Source: Halomonas alkalisoli | GTDB taxonomy: Bacteria; Pseudomonadota; Gammaproteobacteria; Pseudomonadales; Halomonadaceae | Reading direction: 5' to 3' | NCBI RefSeq assembly: GCF_021412585.1 | Contig: NZ_JAKCMI010000024.1 | Span: 18,240-82,239, forward strand | DNA: 64,000 nt | Shown: positions 49,417-60,991 of the stretch, piece by piece | Position numbering within the stretch: position 1 is the first letter of the stretch | How the letters are laid out: each line of letters opens with the position of its first letter | Notes under the pieces: model-generated | Database searches by the model: none | Seen by the model: only the letters and a program-made list of their open reading frames with translations | What the model was told of the DNA's origin: nothing | Program-made: the position numbers and the translations under genes

Positions 49417-49488
49417 AGTGGGCTCTCCGATGGGTTCTCGGGCAGATAGACGCGGGCAAGCGCTGCGGCGCCCGCCCGCCGGGATCGA

Positions 49489-50442
49489 TCAGAACGGTGA
49501 ATCGGGGAAGTAGTACTGCTCGGCGTTCTCCTGGGTGATCAGCGGGGAGCCGAGGATGTACTGCCCGGTCACCGGCCCGTTGGAGGTAAAGTGCTGGACG
49601 GTGAGGTCCATGGCGGTGGCGATCATCGCCGGCGGATAGAGCACGTCCACCGGCACCAGCTCGTCGCCCTCCATGACGCGCTTGATGATGTCCTTCATGC
49701 CGGCACCGCCGACGATGAACAGCTCGTCCTCGCGGTTGGCCTGGCGCACCGCCTCGATCACGCCGAGGGCGATATCGTCGTCCTGGGCCCACACCGCATC
49801 GATGCGGTCGAAGCGTGCCAGGAAGTCCTGCATCACCTCGAAGCCATCGTCGCGGTTCCAGTTGGCGTGCTGCATGTCGAGGATATTGATCTCGGAGCCT
49901 TCGATGGCTTCCTGGAAGCCTTGCACGCGTTCGTCGTCGATCACCGTGGGAATCCCGCGCAGCACCACGATATCGCCCTGGTCGTCGAGCCGGTCACGAA
50001 TGTACTCGCCGGAGACGCGGCCCAGCTCGTGATTGTTGCCGGCGACGTAGAGGTCTTCGATGCCCTCCTGCTCGAGGCCGCGGTCGACCACGGTGACGAA
50101 CACGCCGGCATCCTTGACCCGCCGCACCGGGTCGGTCAGCGGCCCGGACTCGAAGGGCAGCACCACCAGCGCATCGATATTGCGCTGCGAAACCAGATCC
50201 TCCAGGTCGTTGGCCTGCTCGCCCGGATTGCTGGCGGTGGAGATGGTAATGGCAATATTGGGATGGGCCGCCTCCAGGCGCTGCTTGGCCTGTTCGGCGT
50301 GGAAATTCACCCCACCGGTCCAGCCGTGGGTGGCAGCCGGTATCGACACCCCGATGGTGTAGTCCGCGGCGATGGCGACGGTCGGTGTTGCCATCACGGC
50401 AGCGGTGGCTAGCGCAGCGAATGTTGTCTTTATGGTTCGCAT
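49489..50442 (-). CDS. Periplasmic sugar-binding protein (RbsB-like, type I fold)
   Basis: The 317-residue protein has a signal peptide (MRTIKTTFAALATAAVMATP, cleaved near AIAA). The pattern ADYTIGVSIPAATHGWTGGV and EDLVSQRNIDALVVLPFES is typical of ribose/galactose-type binding proteins (peripla_BP_4). It delivers a mono- or pentose-like sugar to the permease. AATAGGAGCG precedes the ATG. A 75-base gap separates it from the permease gene upstream. Confidence 0.92.
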   Translation of the reverse strand: MRTIKTTFAALATAAVMATPTVAIAADYTIGVSIPAATHGWTGGVNFHAEQAKQRLEAAHPNIAITISTASNPGEQANDLEDLVSQRNIDALVVLPFESGPLTDPVRRVKDAGVFVTVVDRGLEQEGIEDLYVAGNNHELGRVSGEYIRDRLDDQGDIVVLRGIPTVIDDERVQGFQEAIEGSEINILDMQHANWNRDDGFEVMQDFLARFDRIDAVWAQDDDIALGVIEAVRQANREDELFIVGGAGMKDIIKRVMEGDELVPVDVLYPPAMIATAMDLTVQHFTSNGPVTGQYILGSPLITQENAEQYYFPDSPF

Positions 50443-50517
50443 GGTGACGCTCCTATTACCTTGTTTGTTATTGGTTGGTGCTTAACTTGTCATTGGTTAA
50501 TGCGTAAGTAGACCTGT

Positions 50518-51511
50518 TCAGGCCCCCGTCTTCCTCCACGATGCGCGCTGCAGGTACACCGCGACGATAATGATGATTCCCTGCACCGTGCCGTTGAGAT
50601 AGTTGGAAATGGCATCCGTCAGATTGAGAATATTGCCGATCATGGTGAGCATGATCGCCCCTACCACCGTTCCCCAGATGCGTCCGTGGCCGCCCTTGAG
50701 CATGGTGCCGCCGATGATCACCGCGGCAATCGCCTCGAGTTCCCAGAGCACCCCGGTGGCCCCCGACGCCGAACCCAACCGCGGCACGTAGATGATGGTC
50801 GCCAGCGCCACGCATACGCCCTGCAGCATGTAGGTCATGGTCTTGATGCGATCGACGTGAATGGCGCTGTACTCGGCCACCTTCTCGTTGGAGCCGATGG
50901 CGAAGCAGTAGCGGCCGAAACGGGTATGGTTGAGCAGGATATAGCCGGCCACCGCCACCATCAGGAACACCAGTACCGGAATCGGGATGCCCAGCAGGTT
51001 GCCGTAGTAGACCGGCCGGTAGATGTCACGCACGCCCCAGTCCAGCGACAGGGTGCCGCCGTCGGCGAGGTAGGTCACCAGCGAGCGATAGATGCCCATG
51101 GTGCCGAGGGTGACGATAAAGGCCTCGATCTTGCCCTTGGTGGTCACCATGCCGTTGATGAAGCCGGCGCATAGGCCCAGGATCAGCGAGGCTCCCACGC
51201 CCAGCAGCACGGTAGTGAGGCCCGGGCCGAACTGCTCCACCAGGCTGTTCATCAGGATGATCATCACCCCGGCGATGAAGGCCGTCATCGAACCCACCGA
51301 GAGATCGAGCCCCCCGGCGGTAATGACGAAGGTGGCACCGATCGCGATGATGCCGATGAAGGCACTGCGCGTCAGCATGTTCGAGAGATTATCCAGCCCC
51401 AGAAAGGCGGGATTGATCAGGGCGCCCAGCAATGCCAGCGCGATCAGCGCCACGAAGGGGCCCCACGTCTTCAAGTCCAGGGGGATACTTCCCCGCTTGA
51501 TCGATTTGCTA

Positions 51512-51531
<20 letters not shown>
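50518..51531 (-). CDS. Sugar ABC permease (RbsC-like)
   Basis: The 337-residue inner-membrane protein has about ten hydrophobic helices and the family motifs [13 protein letters not shown] near residue 72 and [23 protein letters not shown] near residue 265, characteristic of the BPD_transp_2 sugar permeases. It starts inside the end of the ATPase gene (20-base overlap), indicating tight co-expression. The sugar is not known, but it is one that enters via a type I binding protein. Confidence 0.93.
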
Positions 51532-53040
<1,509 letters not shown>

Positions 53041-53041
<1 letters not shown>

Positions 53042-53811
53042 CACCCCCACCCCGCATCGACCGGGAATTCCTGGCCGGTCAGTTGGGCGCTGTCATCCGC
53101 TGCCAGGAACAGTACCGTGGGCGCCACATGCTCCGGCGCCAGGCGCACCTTCAGGCTCTGGTGCTCCTGAATGCGCGCCTCATCCTCGGGGCTGATCCAC
53201 TTGTCGAGCTGCCGCCGGGTCAGGATGCAGCCTGGCACCACCGTGTTGACACGAATGTCCTTCACGCCGAGGTCACGGGCCAGAGTGCGTGTCAGGCCGT
53301 GAACGGCGGCCTTGGCCGTCACGTAGGCGGCGAGGTCACCCAGCGCGAGGCGGACACTGATCGAACCGAAATTGATGATCGAGCCACCGCCAGCCGCCGC
53401 CATCTGGTCGGCGACCGCCTGGATGGAGAAGAACATGGGACGCAGGTTGAGCGACATTCTCTCATCCCAATACTCGACGCTGACCTCACGCCAGTCATGG
53501 CGATCATCGTTCGCGGCGTTATTCACCAGCGTGCGGATGGGGCCCAGCGTCTCGCCAACCTCTTGAATCACCGCCTGGAGGGCTGCGATATCGCGGATAT
53601 CACAGTGGCGATACAGGAGTGCCCTGCCCGTTTCCGCTTCAAGCTCGTGACACAGTGCCTGGCTGGCTTCATCATCGATATCAACGAAGGCAACTCGAGC
53701 GCCCTGGCGATGAAAGGCGCGGGTCAAGGCACTACCGATCCCGCCACCGCCTCCGGTCACGAAGACGACGCGCCCATCAAGGCTGGGATAGCGGGCAGTA
53801 GGGAGTAGCAT
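53041..53811 (-). CDS. Short-chain dehydrogenase/reductase, probable sugar dehydrogenase
   Basis: The 256-residue enzyme has the NAD-binding motif VTGGGGGIGSALTRAF, the structural NNA in LVNNAAND, a Ser in GSISVRL and the catalytic YVTAK near residue 155. It ends with the typical TGQEFPVDAGWG. SDRs of this type oxidise aldoses at C1 (for example arabinose, fucose, xylose or galactose dehydrogenases) or other alcohols. It is the first gene of the eight-gene operon. The ATG at 53811 has AAGGTG upstream. Confidence 0.9.
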
Positions 53812-54064
53812 GGAGGTCACCTTTTGTTGTTATTCAGAGCACAAGGCACGTGATCTGCATTTACTTTAGGTGATAAATTAAAGCGCTGCACATACCACTT
53901 AGGTCGTATTTTCTGTGGAATTATCGAGCCTCCCAGGCACTCGACAGCGTAAAAAACGACCTGGCAGTTGCCTGAGAGAGGCATATCACAGCAACATGGC
54001 AGTGACGTCAGCGCCATGACGCTGATATACTTTTTCTATAAAATTAAACATATCGGCAGCCTTA
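53812..54064. promoter_or_regulatory. Divergent control region of the sugar operon and ROK gene
   Basis: The gap is AT-richer than neighbouring DNA. Offset inverted repeats ATTTA-N10-TAAAT (53859-53878) and CTTTA-N10-TAAAG (53864-53883) overlap by design or chance. TCAGCG-N6-CGCTGA sits at 54008-54025. The run TTTTTCTATAAAATTAAAC at about 54031-54049 is promoter-like for the ROK gene. One or more of these may be the ROK repressor operator. Confidence 0.4.
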
Positions 54065-55285
54065 ATGGCCACTCAGATCATTGAAAACAGCAGGCAGGAC
54101 AATACGTTAGCCGTTATTCATTCGCTACGAACGAAGGGCCCGATGGCGCGAGTGGACCTGGGCCCAATGAACGGCATCAGCTCGGCCACCGTCACCTCGA
54201 TTACTGCGGAATTGCTGGGCCAGGGGCTCATCAGCGAACTGCCTCCCGAGACGATCCGCAGCGGCGGCCGCGGGCGGCCGAAGACCCTGATCCAGCTCAA
54301 CCCGGATGCCGCCTTCGTCATTTGCGTCAAGGTGTCGATCAACGAGATCCAGATCGTGGTGGGCGACTTCACCGGCCAGATACGCCACAGCACTCACCAC
54401 CCTCTCACGACACTGACCCTGACTCAGGACGATCTATGCGCCGTCCTGGAAGAGAAAATCGAAGCGATACGAGCGGATGTTTGCGATACCTTTCACTATC
54501 TTGCCGGCATCTGCCTGGCCATCCAGGGGGTGGTTTCACCCAACAGCGGGCTCATCATCTGGTCGCCGGCCTTGAGCTTTCGCAACGCCCCCATTTCGGA
54601 GCGCCTCACCACAACATTTGGCTGCCCGGTACTGCTCGAAAACGACGCCAACTGCATCGCCAGGGCCCTGACCAGCCACCCGGAATATGCCGCCTACCCT
54701 AACCTGATCGTCATCATGCTGGGCTACGGTATCGGCATGTCCGTGCTGATCGATGGCAAGCCCTTCCTGGGGACCAACGGCTCGGCAGCCGAGTTCGGCC
54801 ACACCAAGTACGAACCTGGCGGGGCACTGTGTGCCTGCGGTCGGCGCGGCTGTATCGAGGCCTATGCCAGTGACTACGCCCTGTATCGTGAAGCCCGCGC
54901 CATGCTGACCCTGCCGCCCGGCGATAGCGCCCACCCTTCCGACGCACAGATGCAGGCGTTGAACCAGATGGCCATGGAGGGCGATCCCGTCGCCAGCCAG
55001 ATCTACAGCAAGGCCGGCCGCGCACTGGGCTATGGCATTGCCAACGTACTCGCACTGTTCAACCCCGACCTGGTCCTGATCACCGGCTCCGGCGTACGTG
55101 GCTTCGAGGCCATGCGGCCGGCCATGGAAGAGGCTATCGACGACGCCCTGGTCGAGGAACTGATCGGCCCGAGCCGCCTGGCCACGAGCCCGTGGGACCG
55201 GGACATGACCTTCCTCGGCGGCATTGCCATGACGCTTCATGCCACCGACCTCCAGACCCTGGCCGGCTGCCAGGCGAGTGCCTGA
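54065..55285 (+). CDS. ROK-family transcriptional regulator
   Basis: The 406-residue protein begins with a winged helix-turn-helix (about residues 8-65, including GISSATVTSITAELLGQGLI). It continues with a sugar-kinase-like ROK domain that contains LENDANCIARA near residue 195 and the zinc motif CACGRRGCIEAY near residue 255. NagC/XylR-type members repress sugar operons and release DNA on binding a sugar or its phosphate. It is divergent from the sugar ABC operon, the expected position of its regulator. Confidence 0.92.
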   Translation: MATQIIENSRQDNTLAVIHSLRTKGPMARVDLGPMNGISSATVTSITAELLGQGLISELPPETIRSGGRGRPKTLIQLNPDAAFVICVKVSINEIQIVVGDFTGQIRHSTHHPLTTLTLTQDDLCAVLEEKIEAIRADVCDTFHYLAGICLAIQGVVSPNSGLIIWSPALSFRNAPISERLTTTFGCPVLLENDANCIARALTSHPEYAAYPNLIVIMLGYGIGMSVLIDGKPFLGTNGSAAEFGHTKYEPGGALCACGRRGCIEAYASDYALYREARAMLTLPPGDSAHPSDAQMQALNQMAMEGDPVASQIYSKAGRALGYGIANVLALFNPDLVLITGSGVRGFEAMRPAMEEAIDDALVEELIGPSRLATSPWDRDMTFLGGIAMTLHATDLQTLAGCQASA

Positions 55286-55332
55286 TCGACTGTGGCAAGG
55301 ACCAGGCGATTCCCAGGCAGACGTCCACAGCA

Positions 55333-57078
55333 TCAGTGCGAGTGCCGGGGCACCTCGGCGCCACGACAGCCGACCAGGAAGTCGAAGTCGCAGCCCTCGT
55401 CGGCCTGGAGTACGTGTTCGATGTACAGCTGGCGGTAACCGCCGTCGCTGGCGATGCGCCGTGAGGCCGCGGTGGGGTCGCTTTGCGCCAGGCGCGCCTC
55501 GAGTTCGGCATCGTCGATCTCCAGGTGCAGGCGGCCGGACGTGCAGTCGAGTTCGATCCAGTCGCCGTCGCGTACCGCCGCCAAGGGGCCGCCGGCGGCC
55601 GACTCAGGTGCCACGTGCAGCACCACGGTGCCGTAGGCGGTGCCACTCATCCGCGCATCCGATATCCGCACCATGTCGGTGACGCCCTGCTCGAGCAGCT
55701 TGGCGGGGAGCCCCATGTTGCCGACTTCAGCCATGCCGTGATAGCCACGCGGGCCGCAGTTCTTCATCACCAGCACGCTGTCGGCGTCGACCGCCAGGTC
55801 AGGCGCATTGATGCGCGCCTTGTAGTCATCGAAGTCTTCGAATACCACCGCCCGACCACGATGCTGCATCAACTCTGGGCTGGCGGCCGAAGGCTTGAGC
55901 ACCGCCCCGTTGGGCGCCAGGTTGCCCCGCAGCACGCATATCCCGCCATCGGCAACCAGGGGTTTGTCCAGTGGCCGGATCACTTCATCGTTGTAGAGTG
56001 GCGCGTCCTTGACGTTGTCCCACAGGCTCTGGCCGTTGACGGTGAGGGCGTCCTTGTGTGGCAAGCGCTCGGCTTCACCGAGTCGACGCAGCACCGCCGG
56101 CAGCCCACCGGCGTAGTAGAACTCTTCCATCAGGAAACGACCGGAGGGCTGCAGGTCGACGATGGTGGGCGTGCCACGACCCACGTGGCTCCAGTCGTCC
56201 AGCGCCAGGTCGACGCCGATGCGCCCGGCGATCGCCTTGAGGTGGACCACGGCGTTGGTCGAGCCGCCGATGGCGGCGTTGGTGCGGATGGCGTTCTCGA
56301 AGGCCTGGCGGGTGAGTACCTTCGACAGCCGCAGGTCCTCGTCGACCATCTCGACGATACGGTTACCGGACAGGTGCGCCAGCACATAGCGGCGCGAGTC
56401 CACCGCCGGGATCGCCGCGTTGTGCGGCAGCGAGGTGCCCAGGGATTCCGCCATGCAGGCCATGGTCGAGGCGGTGCCCATGGTGTTGCAGGTGCCCGCC
56501 GAGCGCGACATGCCGGCCTCGGCGGCCATGAAGTCATGCAGCGAGATCTTGCCGGCCTTGACCTGCTCCGAAAGCTGCCAGACCACGGTGCCGGAGCCGA
56601 TGTCCTTGCCCTCATGCTTGCCATTGAGCATCGGCCCGCCGCTGACCACGATCGTCGGGATATCGCAGCTGGCCGCGCCCATCAGCAGTGCCGGGGTGGT
56701 CTTGTCGCACCCCACCAGCAGCACCACCGCATCCAGTGGGTTGCCGCGAATCGCCTCCTCGACGTCCATGCTTGCCAGGTTGCGGGTGAACATCGCCGTG
56801 GGCCGCAGCAGCGACTCCCCGTTGGAGAAGACGGGAAACTCCAACGGGTAGCCACCGGCTTCCAGCACGCCCTGCTTGACGTGGTCGGCGAGCTTGCGGA
56901 AATGGGCATTGCAGGGCGTGAGCTCCGACCAGGTGTTGCAGATACCGATGATCGGCTTGCCCTGGAACTCGTGGTCGGGTATGCCCTGGTTCTTCATCCA
57001 GCTGCGGTACATGAAGCCGTTCTTGTCGGCGGTGCCGAACCATTGAGCGGAACGCAACGAACGCTGGCGATCGGTCAT
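55333..57078 (-). CDS. IlvD/Edd-family sugar-acid dehydratase (arabonate dehydratase type)
   Basis: The 581-residue iron-sulfur enzyme has cysteine ligands in NTWSELTPCNAH near residue 50, LLVGCDKTTP near residue 120 and [11 protein letters not shown] near residue 190. It removes water from an aldonic acid to give a 2-keto-3-deoxy acid. It closely resembles the L-arabonate/D-xylonate dehydratase branch rather than DHAD of branched-chain amino acid synthesis. The start at 57078 follows GGAGAT. It converges with the ROK gene and is the last gene of a four-gene minus-strand unit. Confidence 0.9.
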   Translation of the reverse strand: MTDRQRSLRSAQWFGTADKNGFMYRSWMKNQGIPDHEFQGKPIIGICNTWSELTPCNAHFRKLADHVKQGVLEAGGYPLEFPVFSNGESLLRPTAMFTRNLASMDVEEAIRGNPLDAVVLLVGCDKTTPALLMGAASCDIPTIVVSGGPMLNGKHEGKDIGSGTVVWQLSEQVKAGKISLHDFMAAEAGMSRSAGTCNTMGTASTMACMAESLGTSLPHNAAIPAVDSRRYVLAHLSGNRIVEMVDEDLRLSKVLTRQAFENAIRTNAAIGGSTNAVVHLKAIAGRIGVDLALDDWSHVGRGTPTIVDLQPSGRFLMEEFYYAGGLPAVLRRLGEAERLPHKDALTVNGQSLWDNVKDAPLYNDEVIRPLDKPLVADGGICVLRGNLAPNGAVLKPSAASPELMQHRGRAVVFEDFDDYKARINAPDLAVDADSVLVMKNCGPRGYHGMAEVGNMGLPAKLLEQGVTDMVRISDARMSGTAYGTVVLHVAPESAAGGPLAAVRDGDWIELDCTSGRLHLEIDDAELEARLAQSDPTAASRRIASDGGYRQLYIEHVLQADEGCDFDFLVGCRGAEVPRHSH

Positions 57079-57182
57079 GAAAAATCTCCAATATCGGGGG
57101 TCAGGTTCAGGCGCCCGGTTTCGGTCTCGGCGTGGATATCCCTGGTCTGGGACCGGTCTGGCCAAGGTATTGGTTCAGACGC

Positions 57183-57941
57183 TCAGGGCAGCTCGAAGCC
57201 TCGGCCCAGCGAACTGGCGCCGGGCTCGAGTCCCAGGGCCTCTGCGGTGCCGGCAAGCACCGCCTGGGCGGCCAGGAAGGCCTCCTTCGGACGCCGCATG
57301 CGGATGCTTTCCATCACTTGGCGATGCCGCTCGAGGCTCTCCTCGGGGTCGCTGGCATGCTCGTTGGACATGGTCACCAGCAGGTGGATCGACGGCCTGA
57401 GGATGTGCGACAGCTGCGCCCAGACGATATTGTGGGTGGCCTTGAAGATCGCCACGTGGAAGGCCACGTCACACTCGCTGTGCAGGCGCCGCTCCTCGGC
57501 GCAGCTGGCATTGCGCAGGTTCTGCCCCAGCCCCTCGAAGGCCTCCTCGATGGCGACCAGGTCGCGGGCCGTGGCGCGCCGCGCCGCAGTCATCGCCACA
57601 TAGGGCTCGACGTCGAGGCGAAAGGCCAGTATCTCGCGCTGGATCTCCGGGTTGGGCGCCGCATAGCGGGACATCCACTCGGTCACCTGGGGATCGAGGA
57701 TATGCCACTCGGCATACTCGCGGACCTTGGAGCCATGGCCCGAGATACGCTCGATGATGCCGACATCGACCAGCTGACGCAGGTCGCTGCGCACCGCCGA
57801 GCGGTTGATGGCGAAGCGCTCGCAGAGGTCGAGTTCACGGGGCACGAAGTCGCCCGGCTGGTAGCGGCCGGCGAAGATCGCCTCGGCCAGATATTCGGCG
57901 ATACTGGCACGGGCCGGAGGCTTGCGTAGAGATGACGTCAC
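57183..57941 (-). CDS. GntR-family regulator, FadR/FCD subfamily
   Basis: The 252-residue protein has an N-terminal winged helix (about residues 10-75, RELDLCERFAINRSAVRSDLRQL). The C-terminal all-helical FCD domain has the metal-binding Asp/His pattern (LHSECDVAFHVAIF; SIHLLVTMSN; ERHRQVMESI). FCD ligands are often sugar acids. It sits between DMT and dehydratase genes and probably controls this unit and the divergent TRAP genes. GTG 57941 is used as start, and other in-frame starts further upstream are possible. Confidence 0.9.
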   Translation of the reverse strand: MTSSLRKPPARASIAEYLAEAIFAGRYQPGDFVPRELDLCERFAINRSAVRSDLRQLVDVGIIERISGHGSKVREYAEWHILDPQVTEWMSRYAAPNPEIQREILAFRLDVEPYVAMTAARRATARDLVAIEEAFEGLGQNLRNASCAEERRLHSECDVAFHVAIFKATHNIVWAQLSHILRPSIHLLVTMSNEHASDPEESLERHRQVMESIRMRRPKEAFLAAQAVLAGTAEALGLEPGASSLGRGFELP

Positions 57942-57972
57942 GGCGATGAGATCCTGTTGCGATTCCTGAATA

Positions 57973-58917
57973 TCATAACGCACTCGACTGGTCTGCCGGC
58001 GCCCGCAGCGCCGGGTCCACACCCGCTCGCAGCCTCAGCTCCAGCCGGCGCTCATAGAGCCCCTTGGCGAACAGGGTGCCAAGCACCAGGACACCACCGA
58101 CCATTGCCATCGGCGCCGGCTGCTCGGCGAGAATCCACCAGGCCAGCAAGGTGCCCACGACCACTTCCAGCAATAGCAGCAGGCCCACTTCGGCCGCGGG
58201 CAGATAGAGGGGGCCGCGCTGCAGCAGGGTCACCCCGCAGGGCACAATGACCAGGCACAGCAGGATCACCACGGCGAGCTGGTTCGTCGCCGGCAGCGAC
58301 GGCTCGCTGCCGGCAAGCCAGAACAGCCCGGCAACGCTGCCGACGATCAGGCCGTTGAAGACCAGCATCGGGCTCATGTCCACGCCCGGGCGGGTGCGGC
58401 ATAGCGTGAAGTTGATGGCCAGGGTAGTGGCCGCCATCAGGGCAAAGGCGTTGCCCACCCAGGAGCCGGCGCCCGCGTCGTCCAGGGCGATCATGGCGAT
58501 GCCCGCCATGCACAGCCAGATGGCCATCCAGGTTCGCCGTGGCAACCGCTCCTTGAGAATCACCCAGGACAGCGCCGCGGCGATCAGCGGTGCGCCAGCC
58601 AGGATCATCAGCACGTTGCCCGCCTTGGTGTACTGGTTACCCAGCACGAAACCGCAGGTGGTCAGGCTGAACAGCAGCGCCACGGCGATACCCGTCCAAC
58701 CGCAGCGGCGATAGGCCGCCAGGGTGCCGCGGCCATAGCGCACCAGGGCGATCAGCAGGAAGCCCAGTGCCGAGAGGAAACCGCGCCACATCAGGATCTC
58801 CGCATCGGGAAGGTCGGCAACCTTTATCAGCAGCGCATCGGGCGCCATGATCAGCGCCCCGCCGCCGGTCAGCAACAGCCCCTGCTGGCGATGGGACAAC
58901 GCGCTCAAGCGGCTCAT
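57973..58917 (-). CDS. DMT-superfamily (EamA) transporter
   Basis: The 314-residue protein has ten predicted helices in two EamA repeats (first GGALIMAPDALLIKV... , second GPLYLPAAEVGLLLLLEVVVG). It probably moves a metabolite across the inner membrane. Its place between the second dehydratase and the GntR regulator suggests a sugar acid or intermediate. The ATG at 58917 follows the dehydratase stop by one base, so it is translationally coupled. No substrate evidence exists. Confidence 0.88.
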   Translation of the reverse strand: MSRLSALSHRQQGLLLTGGGALIMAPDALLIKVADLPDAEILMWRGFLSALGFLLIALVRYGRGTLAAYRRCGWTGIAVALLFSLTTCGFVLGNQYTKAGNVLMILAGAPLIAAALSWVILKERLPRRTWMAIWLCMAGIAMIALDDAGAGSWVGNAFALMAATTLAINFTLCRTRPGVDMSPMLVFNGLIVGSVAGLFWLAGSEPSLPATNQLAVVILLCLVIVPCGVTLLQRGPLYLPAAEVGLLLLLEVVVGTLLAWWILAEQPAPMAMVGGVLVLGTLFAKGLYERRLELRLRAGVDPALRAPADQSSAL

Positions 58918-58918
58918 G

Positions 58919-60721
58919 TCAGTGATTGTCCCGCGGCGGGTGTCGACGGGCCACGTCACGATACTTGGTCGCCGGCTCCAGTGTCATGCCACGATCCAGC
59001 GGTTCCACCATGCTGCGCTGGATCTCCTGCCAGGGGGTCTGGTGGTCCGGATAGATATAGCCACCGCGTGCCTCGAGCCGCTGGCGGCGCGCCGCGAGTT
59101 CGGCATCATCCACCATCAGCCGTACCTCACCGCGCTTGAGGTCGACGCGCAGCCGATCGCCATTCTCGAGCAGCGCCAGCCCCCCGCCGGTGGCCGCTTC
59201 CGGCGCCGCGTTGAGAATCGACGGCGAGCCGGAGGTCCCCGACTGGCGCCCGTCGCCCAGGCACGGCAGCGACTCGATGCCCCGCTGCAGCAGGGCTGCC
59301 GGCGGCTGCATATTGACCACCTCGGCGCCACCGGGGTGGCCCACCGGGCCGGCACCGCGCATCACCAGGATGGTGCGCTCGTCGATGCCGAGCTGCGGGT
59401 CGTCGATGCGCCCATGATAGTCCTCGGAACCGTCGAACACCGCCACCTTGCCTTCGAAGGCATCGGGGTCGTCCGGGTCGCTGAGAAAACGCGCCCGGAA
59501 GTCGGGTGAGATCACGCTGGTCTTCATCAGCGCCGAGTCGAACAGGTTGCCCTTGAGGTTGAGGAAACCGGCATGTGCCACCAGCGGGTTGGCGTAGCGG
59601 CGAATCACCTCGGCATCCTGGGTCTCATGATCCTGCAGGTTCGCCGCGAGCGTCTGGCCATTGACGGTCAGCACGTCGCCATGGAGCTTGCCAGCCTGCA
59701 GTAGCTCATGCAGCACCGCCGGCACGCCACCGGCACGGTAGAACTCTTCGCAAAGATAGGCCCCGGCGGGCATCACGTTGGCCAGCAATGGCACCTCGTA
59801 GCCGAGGCGTTGCCAGTCGTCATTGGTGAGCTCGACGCCGGCATGGCGGGCAATGGCGTTGACGTGTACCGGGGCATTGCTGGAACCGCCCAATCCCGAA
59901 CAGGTGACGATGGCATTCTCGAATGCCTCGCGGGTGAGGATATCCAGCGGTCGCAGGTCCTCCCAGACCATCCCGACGATGCGCGTGCCGGTCTCGAAAG
60001 AGACCATGGCCCGCTCCTTGTAAGGCGCCGGAATCACTGCCGAGCCGGGCAGGCTCATCCCCAGCACCTCGGCCATGGCGTTCATGGTCGAGGCCGTGCC
60101 CATGGTGTTGCAGTGGCCGATGGACGGCGCCGAATCACTGGCCCGAGAGAGGAATTCGGCATAGTCGATATCGCCGGCAGCCAGGCGCTTGCGCAGCTCC
60201 CAGATGATGGTGCCGGAACCCACCCGTTCCGCGCCGCGCCAGCCGTTGAGCATCGGGCCACCGGACAGCACGATGGCCGGGATATTGACCGTGGCCGCAG
60301 CCATCAGCGCCGCCGGTGTGGTCTTGTCGCATCCGGTAGTGAGCACCACACCATCCAATGGATAGCCGTGCAATACCTCGACCAGCCCCAGGTAGGCCAG
60401 GTTGCGGTCGAGCGCCGCGGTGGGTCGACGCACGTTCTCGTGTATCGGGTGCATGGGGAACTCGAACGGCACCCCGCCAGCGGCGCGAATGCCATCCTTG
60501 ACCCGCTTCACCAGCTCGATGTGGTGGCGATTGCAGGGTGTCAGGTCCGAACCGGACTGGCTGATGCCGATGATCGGCTTGCCGCTGGTCAACTCCTCCA
60601 GGGTCAGGCCGTAGTTGAGGTAGCGCTCGACGCACAGCGCCGTGGTCCCCGGATGCTCGGGGTTGTCGAACCAGTAGCGCGAGCGCAACTGGTCGGGGCT
60701 GATCCGGTGTGGCTTGGCCAT
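58919..60721 (-). CDS. Second IlvD/Edd-family sugar-acid dehydratase
   Basis: The 600-residue enzyme has the same cluster-binding cysteines ([31 protein letters not shown]), and an N-terminus beginning [21 protein letters not shown] typical of the aldonate dehydratase branch. It is clearly paralogous to, but not a recent copy of, the dehydratase at 55333 (they differ in length and many blocks). It may act on a different aldonate. It is the first gene of the minus-strand unit and diverges from the TRAP genes. Confidence 0.9.
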   Translation of the reverse strand: MAKPHRISPDQLRSRYWFDNPEHPGTTALCVERYLNYGLTLEELTSGKPIIGISQSGSDLTPCNRHHIELVKRVKDGIRAAGGVPFEFPMHPIHENVRRPTAALDRNLAYLGLVEVLHGYPLDGVVLTTGCDKTTPAALMAAATVNIPAIVLSGGPMLNGWRGAERVGSGTIIWELRKRLAAGDIDYAEFLSRASDSAPSIGHCNTMGTASTMNAMAEVLGMSLPGSAVIPAPYKERAMVSFETGTRIVGMVWEDLRPLDILTREAFENAIVTCSGLGGSSNAPVHVNAIARHAGVELTNDDWQRLGYEVPLLANVMPAGAYLCEEFYRAGGVPAVLHELLQAGKLHGDVLTVNGQTLAANLQDHETQDAEVIRRYANPLVAHAGFLNLKGNLFDSALMKTSVISPDFRARFLSDPDDPDAFEGKVAVFDGSEDYHGRIDDPQLGIDERTILVMRGAGPVGHPGGAEVVNMQPPAALLQRGIESLPCLGDGRQSGTSGSPSILNAAPEAATGGGLALLENGDRLRVDLKRGEVRLMVDDAELAARRQRLEARGGYIYPDHQTPWQEIQRSMVEPLDRGMTLEPATKYRDVARRHPPRDNH

Positions 60722-60991
60722 CGTCTCGCTCCACGCCTGAGTTGGACATAAGGGGGAGGATAGCTCGATTGCCTCCTCATGCCGTTGACCTTACGCCTCA
60801 AGCACCAGTCAAGTCGATACATACAAAAGTATATGTTGAACAAATGGCGAATAAGTCCGACATTCTATCCCAGGCATGGCCGATCAACCGTCATGTCGAT
60901 AAACGCCATATTTCACAACAACAACGCACCGCGCAGTCAGCCAGATGCTGGAGGCACCACCCCAGCGGCACTGCGCATGGAGACTCGAACC
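60722..60991. promoter_or_regulatory. Divergent control region dehydratase / TRAP genes
   Basis: This 270-base gap has no supported gene. At 60819-60836 ACATAC-AAAA-GTATATGT forms an imperfect dyad with ATAC/GTAT half-sites like those bound by FCD-type GntR regulators. It is a candidate operator for the GntR protein at 57183. A possible in-frame extension of the TRAP gene to 60779 lacks signal-peptide character. Confidence 0.45.

Noticed and set aside
55483..57603. 706-codon plus-strand open frame
   Set aside because: It is antisense to a dehydratase and the GntR gene and has no recognisable protein features.
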